Source: Deinococcus actinosclerus (GTDB lineage: Bacteria > Deinococcota > Deinococci > Deinococcales > Deinococcaceae). From it: a DNA stretch of 64,000 nt. The translations under genes and the position numbers were made by a program. Each line of letters begins with the position of its first letter. Position 1 is the stretch's first letter. The stretch spans positions 3,088,001 through 3,152,000 of the forward strand of contig NZ_CP013910.1 of NCBI RefSeq assembly GCF_001507665.1. Reading direction: 5' to 3'. Below are positions 55,955-64,000 of the stretch, piece by piece. The notes beneath the pieces are model-generated. The model saw nothing but the letters and a program-made list of their open reading frames with translations. It ran no database searches and had not been told where the DNA came from.

Positions 55955-56529
55955 GTCTCCGAATTCTGGGCGGTACGGCGAAGGGCCGTAGCCTGCAGGT
56001 GCCCGACAGTGCCCGGCCCAGCGGCGCGCGCGTCCGCAAGAGCCTGTTCGACCTGCTGGCCGCCCGCGCGCCCGCCGGGCGATACCCGGAGTTCATCGAC
56101 CTGCACGGCGGGAGCGGCGCGATCGGGCTGGAGGCCGCGAGTCGCGGGTACCGCGTGACGCTGGTTGAGAAGGACGCGCGGGCCGTGCGGGCGCTAGAAA
56201 CGAACGCCCGCGCCCTGGACCTGCGGGTGCGGATCGTCAAGGGGGACGCCGGGGCGCTGCTGAAACGCCTGGGGCAGTTCGACGTGGTGTTCAGCGACCC
56301 GCCGTACGAGGCGGACATCCCGAAGCTGACTGCGCAGATTCTCGCCAGCGGCGTCCTCGCGCCCGGCGGGCTGCTGGTGTGCCAGCACCCGGACCGGCTG
56401 CACCTGCCCGGGCACGCGGGCTTCACGCGCGAGGAACGCGAGTACGGCAGCAACACCCTCACGCTGTACTGGCACCCGGACGCCCCGGAGCCGGACGCGG
56501 ACGGCGCCGACGAGGACGAAATCGGGTAA
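55951..56529 (+). CDS. rsmD: 16S rRNA (guanine(966)-N(2))-methyltransferase RsmD
   Basis: A 192-residue RsmD. Seen: RILGGTAKGRSLQVP, RPSGARVRKSLFDLLAAR with the family R-P-x-x-x-x-V-R-E-x-L-F region, DLHGGSGAIGLEAASRG (SAM motif I), and FSDPPYEAD (NPPY-like DPPY catalytic motif). Length is normal. Starts in ATGA overlap with a mini-ORF. coaD follows 12 nt later, an adjacency common in bacteria. Confidence 0.92.
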   Translation: MSLRILGGTAKGRSLQVPDSARPSGARVRKSLFDLLAARAPAGRYPEFIDLHGGSGAIGLEAASRGYRVTLVEKDARAVRALETNARALDLRVRIVKGDAGALLKRLGQFDVVFSDPPYEADIPKLTAQILASGVLAPGGLLVCQHPDRLHLPGHAGFTREEREYGSNTLTLYWHPDAPEPDADGADEDEIG

Positions 56530-57072
<543 letters not shown>

Positions 57073-57080
57073 AGCCAGAA

Positions 57081-57118
57081 AACGCGCCGCCCCCGGTTCA
57101 GGCTGGGGGCGGCGCGTT
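57081..57118. terminator. 14-bp bidirectional terminator
   Basis: AACGCGCCGCCCCC (57081-57094) and GGGGGCGGCGCGTT (57105-57118) form a perfect stem between coaD and the convergent metK. Confidence 0.8.
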
Positions 57119-57130
57119 CCTGATTGGGGC

Positions 57131-58345
<1,215 letters not shown>

Positions 58346-58360
58346 GTTCGCTCCTTGCGT

Positions 58361-58411
<51 letters not shown>

Positions 58412-58608
58412 TGCACGGCTCCCAGCGCCGGGACTGGCGCGCGGTTGCACCCAGCAGCGTACCGCAGGGCACAGGAGGGCGACAGGGGCGAACGCCACCG
58501 ATGTCCAGCTCTGCCACCCATTGGCTGTGGTCGAGAGAATCTGCGGGTCGGGTCAACTGTGGGCGCGGGCTGACACTCGCCTGACCTGAGCCTCAAGAAT
58601 GAAGGGAC

Positions 58609-59298
58609 ATGAGCCACGTCGTTGTCATCGAGGATGAGGGGACCGTCCGGGACGTCCTGCGCTTTCACCTGGAGCGGGCGGGGCTGCGGGTCACCGCCCT
58701 GGAGTCCGTGACCGGCGCGTTCGACGTGCTGCCCGGCGCGGACGCGCTGGTGCTGGACTGGATGCTGCCCGGCGAGAGCGGCCTGAGCTTCCTGCGCCGC
58801 CTGCGGGCCGACGCGGAACTGCGCCGCATGCCGGTGCTGATGCTGACCGCCCGCGCCGCCGAGGCCGAGCGGGTCGAGGGTCTGGAGTCCGGCGCGGACG
58901 ACTACCTGACCAAGCCGTTCAGTGCAGCGGAACTCGTGGCGCGGGTGCGGGCGCTGCTGCGCCGCACGCAGCCGGACGTGCCCGCCGTCCTGAGCAACGG
59001 CCCCCTGAGCGTGGACGTGAGTGCCGCCGAGGCGCGGGTGGGGAGCCGCCGCATGAACCTCACGCGGCGCGAGTTCGACCTGCTGGCGTTCATGACGCAG
59101 CACGTGGGGCGCGTGTATTCCCGCACGGAACTGCTCGACCGGGTGTGGGGCGCGGACTTCCTGGGGGGCGAGCGGACCGTGGATCAGCACGTCACGCAGT
59201 TGCGCGCGCATCTGGGCGACGACCCGGGTAAACCCGGTTTCCTGGAAACGGTGCGCGGCAAGGGCTACCGCATGCGCCCCTGGACGGACGGCGCGTGA
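58609..59298 (+). CDS. OmpR/PhoB-family response regulator
   Basis: A 229-residue response regulator. Receiver (1-115) with acidic pocket VVIEDEG, phospho-acceptor VLDWMLPGESG, LTARA and YLTKPFS; DNA-binding winged helix (about 125-225) with LTRREFDLLAFMTQHVGRVYSRTELLDRVWG and VRGKGYRMRPW. The GTGA overlap with the kinase gene and phoU downstream suggest a PhoB-type role in phosphate response, but no pst genes are seen. Confidence 0.9.
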   Translation: MSHVVVIEDEGTVRDVLRFHLERAGLRVTALESVTGAFDVLPGADALVLDWMLPGESGLSFLRRLRADAELRRMPVLMLTARAAEAERVEGLESGADDYLTKPFSAAELVARVRALLRRTQPDVPAVLSNGPLSVDVSAAEARVGSRRMNLTRREFDLLAFMTQHVGRVYSRTELLDRVWGADFLGGERTVDQHVTQLRAHLGDDPGKPGFLETVRGKGYRMRPWTDGA

Positions 59299-60263
59299 CG
59301 GCCCCGGACGCCACCGGCCGCGCGGTGGGCACGCCCGATCACTGGATCGACGCGCTGCCGCAGGCGGTCCTGCTGACGGACGCTGGGCTGGTCACGCGCG
59401 TGAACGCGGCCGCCGCGCGGCTGTGGGGCGTGCCGCAGGAGCGCGCCGCGGGCCGCCCGGTGCTGGAGGTCGTGCGCCGCCACACCCTGGAGACCCTGCT
59501 CGAACGCGGCGGGGAGCTGGAACTGGAGGTCACGGGCCGCACGCTGCGCTGCACCGCCACCCGCGACGGCACGCTGGGCGCGTTGATCGTGGAGGACGTC
59601 ACCGAGCACCGCCGCCGCGAGGCGGAACTGCGCGAGGCGACCGCAGTGCTCTCGCACGAGTTCCGCACGCCGGTCGCGGCGCTGCGCGGCGTGCTGGAGG
59701 CGCTGGAGTACGACATGCCCCGCGACCTCGCGCAGAACTTCGTGCGGCAGGGCCTCCAGGAGACCGAGCGCCTCGCGCGGCTGGCCGAGGACCTCGCCGT
59801 GGGCTTCCGGCCCACCCGCGCCCGCACCCTGCCGCTGGCCGAGGCCTTCGCCCGCGCCGAGCGCCTCCTCTCGGGCGACCTGAACGCCCGCCGCGCCAGC
59901 GTCACGTTCGGGCAGGATCACCTCGTGCGGGCCGATCCGGACAAGCTGCTGCAGGTACTGCTGAACCTCATCGAGAACGCCCTGAAGTACGGCCCGCCTG
60001 CCGGGCAGGTCGAGGTGCAGACCCATGAACGCGGCACCTGGATCGAGGTGAGCGTCCTCGACCGGGGTACGCCCATTCCCGACACCGAGAGCCTGTTCAA
60101 GGCGCACACGCGGGGCCGCGCCGCGACCGGGCAGGGCAGCGGCATGGGCCTGTACATCGTCCGCAGCATCGTGCACGGCTGGGGCGGGCAGGCCTGGGCC
60201 GAGCGGCGCGGCGACGCGAACGCCTTCTGCTTCACCCTGCCCGGCGTGGGCGGCATCGGCTGA
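59295..60263 (+). CDS. PhoR-like sensor histidine kinase
   Basis: A 322-residue kinase with no membrane segment. Seen: a PAS-like domain (about 15-105: DALPQAVLLTDAGLVTRVNAAAARLWGVP), HisKA with the phospho-His in VLSHEFRTPVAALRG, and HATPase_c with N-box NLIENALKYG, a G1-type DRGTPI and GSGMGLYIVRSIVHGWGG. Pairs with the preceding regulator. PhoR of E. coli has a membrane anchor, so a soluble form is unusual. Confidence 0.9.
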   Translation: MTAPDATGRAVGTPDHWIDALPQAVLLTDAGLVTRVNAAAARLWGVPQERAAGRPVLEVVRRHTLETLLERGGELELEVTGRTLRCTATRDGTLGALIVEDVTEHRRREAELREATAVLSHEFRTPVAALRGVLEALEYDMPRDLAQNFVRQGLQETERLARLAEDLAVGFRPTRARTLPLAEAFARAERLLSGDLNARRASVTFGQDHLVRADPDKLLQVLLNLIENALKYGPPAGQVEVQTHERGTWIEVSVLDRGTPIPDTESLFKAHTRGRAATGQGSGMGLYIVRSIVHGWGGQAWAERRGDANAFCFTLPGVGGIG

Positions 60264-60470
60264 CGGTGGTCCGGGGGCGTGAAGGTGCCGTACCTGAAAG
60301 CCCCCCGGACCCGAGCGGAGCGAGAAACCGACCAGAACAGGCGCGTGAAGTGGAGGTGATGGGCGTGCCGTCCGCCCGTCACCGCAGCGCAGAGCGCCTG
60401 CCCCCGCCAGCTGACCATTTCCTGACACTCCCCCGCCGTGCGGGGTGCTACGTTCAACACAGGAGTCCCC

Positions 60471-61115
60471 ATGCGTGAAGCCCTCGAAAACGACCTGCGT
60501 GCCGTCCTGAACGGCGCACTGAACATGCTCGGCACCGTCGAGCGCATGCTCCCCGTCGCCGGGGACGTCCTGCTGCGCGAGAACGTCGAACGCCTCGCGG
60601 AGGTCAAGGCCCTCGACCGCGAGGTGGACGCCCAGGAAGCGCAGATCGAGGCCGAGTGCCTGCGGATCATCGCGCTGCACCAGCCGGTCGCGCGGGACCT
60701 GCGGATGGTCGCCCTGATCCTCAAGAGCCTCAGCGACATCGAGCGCATGGGCGACTACGTCGTGCACGTCGCGGAGGACGGCGCGGAGCTCGCGCAGGCC
60801 CCGGCCCTGAAACGCTACGTGAACCTCGCGCGGATGCTCGACCGGCTGGGCGAGATGAGCCAGAACCTCCGCACTGCCATCGCCGACCGCGACGTGGCGC
60901 GCGCCGAGGCGACCGTGCAGATGGACGACGAGGTGGACGACCTGTACGAGCAGATCCAGCGTGAACTCGTGACGTACATGCTCGAGGACCCCCGCAACAT
61001 CAGCAAGGCGCTGATGCTCATGCGGGTGGGCCGCAGCCTGGAACGCGTCGGGGATCACATGGAGAACATTTCCGAACGCGTCCGCTACTGGGTGACCGGC
61101 CAGCGCGAAGGCTGA
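60471..61115 (+). CDS. phoU: Phosphate transport regulator PhoU
   Basis: A 214-residue PhoU of two three-helix bundles. Seen: LREAL-like first helix, ALDREVDAQEAQIEAECLRIIALHQPVARDLRMVALILKSLSDIERMGDYVVHVAE (metal-binding E/DxxxD motif), repeated in the second half as MDDEVDDLYEQIQRELV...LMRVGRSLERVGDHMENISERVRY. AGGAG lies before the ATG. It sits in the same direction as the PhoB/PhoR-like pair, 208 nt downstream. Confidence 0.95.
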   Translation: MREALENDLRAVLNGALNMLGTVERMLPVAGDVLLRENVERLAEVKALDREVDAQEAQIEAECLRIIALHQPVARDLRMVALILKSLSDIERMGDYVVHVAEDGAELAQAPALKRYVNLARMLDRLGEMSQNLRTAIADRDVARAEATVQMDDEVDDLYEQIQRELVTYMLEDPRNISKALMLMRVGRSLERVGDHMENISERVRYWVTGQREG

Positions 61116-61132
61116 CGCCGCACCCACGCACG

Positions 61133-61165
61133 CCGCCCCTTCCGGAACCGGGGGGCGGTGTTTTA
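61133..61165 (+). terminator. Terminator of phoU
   Basis: CCGCCCC (61133-61139) and GGGGCGG (61152-61158) form a stem with a 12-nt loop, followed by TGTTTTAT. Confidence 0.65.
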
Positions 61166-61181
61166 TGCCTATCCTGTACCC

Positions 61182-62414
61182 GTGAGAACGGCTGATGAGC
61201 GTCCGTGCGTGCTGGTGATCGTGGGGGGGAGCATGGCGGCGGTGAAGGCCCCGTCGGTGCTGCGCCGGTTGCGCGAGCGTGGGGCGGAGGTGCGGGTGAT
61301 CGCGACCCGAGCGGCGCTGGCGTTCATCACGGAGCTGAGCCTGAGCACGGCGGCGGACGGGCCGGTGGGCACGGACGCGCACTGGTTCGAGGCGCGGCCG
61401 GACGCACTGCACCTGACGCTCGCGCGGGTGGACGCGGCGGTGGTGGTGGGCGCGTCGGCGGAGTTGCTGGCCGGGGCGGCGCACGGGCACGCGGGGGATC
61501 TGGCGCTGGCGACGCTCCTGAGCGTGCGCGGCCCCGTGCTGTGGGTGCCCGCGATGAACGAGCTGATGTGGACGCACCCGGCGGTGCAGGCGAACGCGGC
61601 TACGCTGCGCGGCTGGGGGCATGGGTTCCTGGGGCCGGAGGTGGGGGCGTTCGGCACACGCGGCGAGGGGCGCGGCGTGGGCCGCATGAGCGAACCGGAT
61701 GACATCGCGGACGCGACGCTGGCCCTGTTGAAGGGGGACGCCTCCCCTGCCCCGGTGCGGGATCTGGCGGGCGTGCGTGTGGTCGTGTCGGCCGGGCCGA
61801 CGCGGGAGTACCTGGACCCGGTGCGGTTCATCAGCAACCCGTCGAGCGGCAAGATGGGCTTCGCGGTCGCGGAGGCCGCGCGGGACCGGGGCGCGGACGT
61901 GACGCTGGTGACCGGCCCGGTGACGCTGCCGGACCCGGCGGGCGTGCGCGTGGTGCGGATCGAGTCGGCGCTGGAGTTGCGGGACGCCGTGGTGGACGCC
62001 GCGCGGGAGGCGGGCATCGTGGTGATGACGGCGGCGGTCGCGGACTACCGCGCGGCCACCCAGAGCGGCGAGAAGCAGGCAAAGGTGGCGGGCGACGTGA
62101 CGATTCACCTGACGCCGAACCCGGACATCCTGGCGGAACTGGGCCGCGAGAAGGGGGACCGCGTGCTCGTGGGCTTCGCGATGGAGACGCACGCGGGCGT
62201 GGAACGCGCGGCGGGCAAGGCGCAACGGAAGAACGCGGATTTTATCCTCCTGAACTACCCGACGCGGGAGGGCACGGCGTTCGGCGGGGACGACAATCAG
62301 GTGACGCTGGTGCGCGCGGACGGCTCGCATGAGGACTGGCCGCGCGTGAGCAAGCGCGAGGTGGCCGAGCGGCTGCTGACCGAGGCGGCGCGGCTGCTGC
62401 CCCGTCAGGGCTGA
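61182..62414 (+). CDS. coaBC: Bifunctional phosphopantothenoylcysteine decarboxylase/synthetase CoaBC
   Basis: A 410-residue CoaBC. Seen: CoaC flavodoxin-like part ([40 protein letters not shown]) with [16 protein letters not shown] (PAMN motif), and CoaB part ([47 protein letters not shown]...[11 protein letters not shown]). In CoaC the usual active-site His lies in TxxAxxFV; here the corresponding residues read [24 protein letters not shown] (61170-61175) lies 6 nt before the GTG. With coaD and acpS this gives three pantothenate-to-ACP steps in the window. Confidence 0.92.
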   Translation: MRTADERPCVLVIVGGSMAAVKAPSVLRRLRERGAEVRVIATRAALAFITELSLSTAADGPVGTDAHWFEARPDALHLTLARVDAAVVVGASAELLAGAAHGHAGDLALATLLSVRGPVLWVPAMNELMWTHPAVQANAATLRGWGHGFLGPEVGAFGTRGEGRGVGRMSEPDDIADATLALLKGDASPAPVRDLAGVRVVVSAGPTREYLDPVRFISNPSSGKMGFAVAEAARDRGADVTLVTGPVTLPDPAGVRVVRIESALELRDAVVDAAREAGIVVMTAAVADYRAATQSGEKQAKVAGDVTIHLTPNPDILAELGREKGDRVLVGFAMETHAGVERAAGKAQRKNADFILLNYPTREGTAFGGDDNQVTLVRADGSHEDWPRVSKREVAERLLTEAARLLPRQG

Positions 62415-62444
62415 GCGGGGTTCTGCCCGGCGGGACGCCCATCA

Positions 62445-62480
62445 TTGAATTATGCAGTGCATATGCATATGCTGTGTGGA
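62445..62480 (+). promoter_or_regulatory. argR promoter overlapped by an ARG-box-like operator
   Basis: TTGAAT (62445-62450) and TATGCT (62468-62473) are 17 bp apart. Between and over them lies AT-rich ATTATGCAGTGCATATGCAT, with palindromic TGCA/ATGCAT elements like the ARG box recognised by ArgR. Autoregulation is the natural reading. AT richness stands out. Confidence 0.65.
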
Positions 62481-62951
62481 ATGGCGGGTACGCTCAGCAA
62501 GGAACAACGTCAGAAACGCATTCAGGACATCATCGCCCGCGACAGTGTCAGCACCCAGGGAGAACTCGTCAAGCGCCTCCAGGCCGAGGGCATCCGGGTC
62601 ACGCAGGCCACCGTCAGCCGCGACATCAACGAGTTGCGGCTGGTGCGCCTCCCGGTCGGGAAGGGCCGCCACCGCTACGCCCTGGCGCAGACCGCCGGGC
62701 ACGTGGGCGCGCAGGAGGAACTCGCGCGGCTCTTCCAGAACTTCGTGCACGACATCGACCGGGGCGAGAACATGCTCGTGATCCGCACGACCGACGGACA
62801 CGCGACCGGCGTGGCGCTCGTGCTCGACCGGGTGCGGCGGGACGACATCATCGGGACGCTGGCCGGCGAGGACACGATCTTCGTGGTGGCGCGCACCACG
62901 GCAGATGCGGAGAACATCATGGAGGAGTTCCACGCCATGATGCTGGGGTAA
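62481..62951 (+). CDS. argR: Arginine repressor ArgR
   Basis: A 156-residue ArgR/AhrC. Seen: N-terminal winged helix ([64 protein letters not shown]) with the conserved SRDI recognition helix, and the C-terminal hexamerising/arginine-binding domain ending [26 protein letters not shown] with the GT-GDDT-like motif. The ATG at 62481 is 7 nt after TATGCT. Upstream palindromes overlap the promoter. No arg biosynthetic genes are adjacent. Confidence 0.93.
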   Translation: MAGTLSKEQRQKRIQDIIARDSVSTQGELVKRLQAEGIRVTQATVSRDINELRLVRLPVGKGRHRYALAQTAGHVGAQEELARLFQNFVHDIDRGENMLVIRTTDGHATGVALVLDRVRRDDIIGTLAGEDTIFVVARTTADAENIMEEFHAMMLG

Positions 62952-63017
62952 ACATTGCGGTGAGTCGCAGACGAGGGGCGACCGGACCTGCAAGGCTGCG
63001 CAGCAGAGGGAGTGGCA

Positions 63018-63092
63018 ATGAGGAACGGTATTCAGGAGATGGACGGTCATCCGGTGTGGTTCCGGGTGACCGGGAATCGGATGAAGCCGTGA
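63018..63092 (+). CDS. 24-residue mini-ORF before the HD gene
   Basis: ATG 63018 with GAGGGAG ribosome binding site (63006-63012) encodes a 24-residue peptide starting [16 protein letters not shown]. Its TGA (63090-63092) overlaps GTG 63089 of the HD gene in GTGA. Third example of this arrangement in the window. Confidence 0.45.
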   Translation: MRNGIQEMDGHPVWFRVTGNRMKP

Positions 63093-63664
63093 CGGGGATG
63101 GACACGTCGGCCCTGCTGGACGCCGCCGAGGCGTTCGCGGGGCCCTTCTACGCCGAAGCGGGCCGGGCATACCACACCGGGGCGCATGTGCGGGCGCTGC
63201 TGGACGCCCTGGCGGTGCGTGGGGTGCTGACGCCCGCGCTGGCGCTGGCCGCGTGGGGCCACGACCTGATCTACGATCCGCGCGCGGCGGACAACGAGGC
63301 GCGCAGCGCGGCCGTGTTCGGGGCGTGGCTGGCCGCGCAGGGAGCGCCCGCCGACCTTCAGGCGGAGGTGCGGGCGCTGATCCTCGCCACCCGGCACACC
63401 GTTCCCGTGACCACGCGGGCGGAGGCGCTGTTCGTGGACGCCGACCTGAGTGTCCTGGGGGCCGATGCCGCCACGTTCGACGCGTACGACCGGGCCATCC
63501 GGGTGGAGTACGCGCACGTGCCCGAGGACGTCTACCGCGCCGGGCGGGCGGCGGTGCTGCGGGGCTTCCTGAACCGCGAGCGGCTGTACCTCACGCCGGA
63601 GTTCGCGGGGCTGGAGCCTCAGGCGCGGGTCAATCTGGCCCGGGCGCTGGCTCGGCTGCGCTGA
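63089..63664 (+). CDS. HD-domain phosphohydrolase-like protein
   Basis: A 191-residue predicted metal-dependent HD superfamily protein. Seen: YHTGAHVRALLDAL, ALALAAWGHDLIYDP with the HD pair, NEARSAAVFGAWL, LILATRHT, and VDADLSVLGAD, a typical metal-binding order. Start GTG 63089 is coupled to the mini-ORF; ATG 63098 is an alternative. The substrate is unknown. The 3' end overlaps the convergent CoA transferase by 35 nt. Confidence 0.85.
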   Translation: MTGMDTSALLDAAEAFAGPFYAEAGRAYHTGAHVRALLDALAVRGVLTPALALAAWGHDLIYDPRAADNEARSAAVFGAWLAAQGAPADLQAEVRALILATRHTVPVTTRAEALFVDADLSVLGADAATFDAYDRAIRVEYAHVPEDVYRAGRAAVLRGFLNRERLYLTPEFAGLEPQARVNLARALARLR

Positions 63665-64000
63665 TCTCGGGGCTCAGTCCCAGTTCGCTCAGGACCTCGC
63701 CGGTGTGCTGCCCGAGCGTGGGCGGCGCGCGGCGCACCGGCAGGGCCTGCCCACCGAAGCGCCAGGGGGGGCTGGTGACGGTCGTCTCGCCCAGGGTGGG
63801 GTGCGCGACGGGCACGGCGACCCCACGCGCCTGCACGTGCGGGTCGCGGAAGACGTCGGACAGGTCGTTCACGGGGCCGCAGGGGACGCCCGCGACCTCC
63901 AGGCGGATCATGAGGTCGGCGCGGGTGTGGCGGGCCAGCGCGGGCAGCAGGAGCGTGTCGAGGTCGGCGCGGTGAGTGACGCGGCCCTCGTTCGTGGCGA
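63630..64000 (-). CDS. CoA transferase family III (CaiB/BaiF), C-terminal part
   Basis: The minus-strand frame is open from the window edge and gives about 122 residues of a CaiB/BaiF-type CoA transferase C-terminal region: RADLMIRLEVAGVPCGPVNDLSDVFRDPHVQARGVAVPVAHPTLGETTV, then PPWRFGGQALPVRRAPPTLGQHTGEVLSELGLS. The GVPxGPVNxLxxVxxDPQ pattern is diagnostic. The 5' part lies beyond the window. The 3' end overlaps the HD gene. Confidence 0.85.
   Translation of the reverse strand, partial: ATNEGRVTHRADLDTLLLPALARHTRADLMIRLEVAGVPCGPVNDLSDVFRDPHVQARGVAVPVAHPTLGETTVTSPPWRFGGQALPVRRAPPTLGQHTGEVLSELGLSPEISAAEPAPGPD

Noticed and set aside
59265..62330. A 1021-codon open frame on the minus strand
   Set aside because: It is the antisense shadow of phoR-like, phoU and coaBC genes in GC-rich sequence; composition is His/Arg/Ala-rich with no domain.

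Overview
The window is GC-rich, densely coded bacterial chromosome and looks like Deinococcus. Supporting signs are the alanine/arginine-rich proteins, lineage families (DUF3809- and DUF3248-like proteins), and a competence-pilin operon laid out like the Thermus/Deinococcus pilA1-pilA2-pilA3-comZ locus. About twenty genes also have a -10 box of the form TANNCT (or close) only 6-7 nt before the start codon, the signature of leaderless mRNAs that are known to be abundant in Deinococcus deserti. I see no rRNA, CRISPR array, transposase or replication origin.

Layout. 0-8 kb: AIM24 protein, AEC transporter, VOC protein, a frameshifted secreted protein, thioesterase, hemW, lpd. 8-17.6 kb: a PAS-GAF-GAF histidine kinase facing kbl, then a 450-nt non-coding stretch with nested hairpins, a small basic protein, gmk, a macrodomain protein, a sulfurtransferase, xseA-fluC and corA. 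17.6-22.3 kb: tRNA-Arg(CCT) and a tightly coupled three-gene operon (roadblock-like, membrane-anchored, coiled-coil) of unknown function. 22.3-32 kb: ackA-pta, an RNase H-fold protein, two LptF/LptG-type permeases, a BRO-like regulator behind AT-rich palindromes, and acs. 32-39.5 kb: der behind a possible leader-peptide attenuator, a second frameshifted gene, a GIY-YIG-like protein whose start codon lies in a hairpin next to tRNA-Ala(GGC), an RlmD-like methyltransferase without the usual cluster cysteines, acpS, and a single-chain MNT-HEPN protein. 39.6-44.3 kb: Ca2+/H+ antiporter, aldo/keto reductase, RidA and a dynamin-like GTPase. 44.4-48.5 kb: minor-pilin/ComZ operon with a more AT-rich, atypical codon pattern. 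48.6-64 kb: acyltransferase, UPF0173 hydrolase, cdaA-cdaR (c-di-AMP), yqeK-lytR-rsfS, rsmD-coaD, metK, a PhoB/PhoR-like pair with phoU, coaBC, argR, an HD protein and the 3' end of a CoA transferase.

Functional threads: acetate/acetyl-CoA exchange (ackA-pta, acs, lpd), CoA synthesis (coaD, coaBC, acpS), nucleotide and ribosome housekeeping (gmk, der, rsfS, rsmD, rlmD-like), envelope work (lpt permeases, LytR, cdaA/R) and DNA uptake.

The most unusual signals are: (1) a near-identical promoter-hairpin-T-run unit present three times (1842-1909, 31646-31710, 32136-32203) that should make only a roughly 30-nt RNA; (2) the roadblock/coiled-coil operon; (3) the MNT-HEPN fusion; (4) mini-ORFs that end in a 4-nt overlap with the next start codon (yqeK, rsmD, HD gene); (5) two genes frameshifted by exact 4- and 5-bp tandem duplications.
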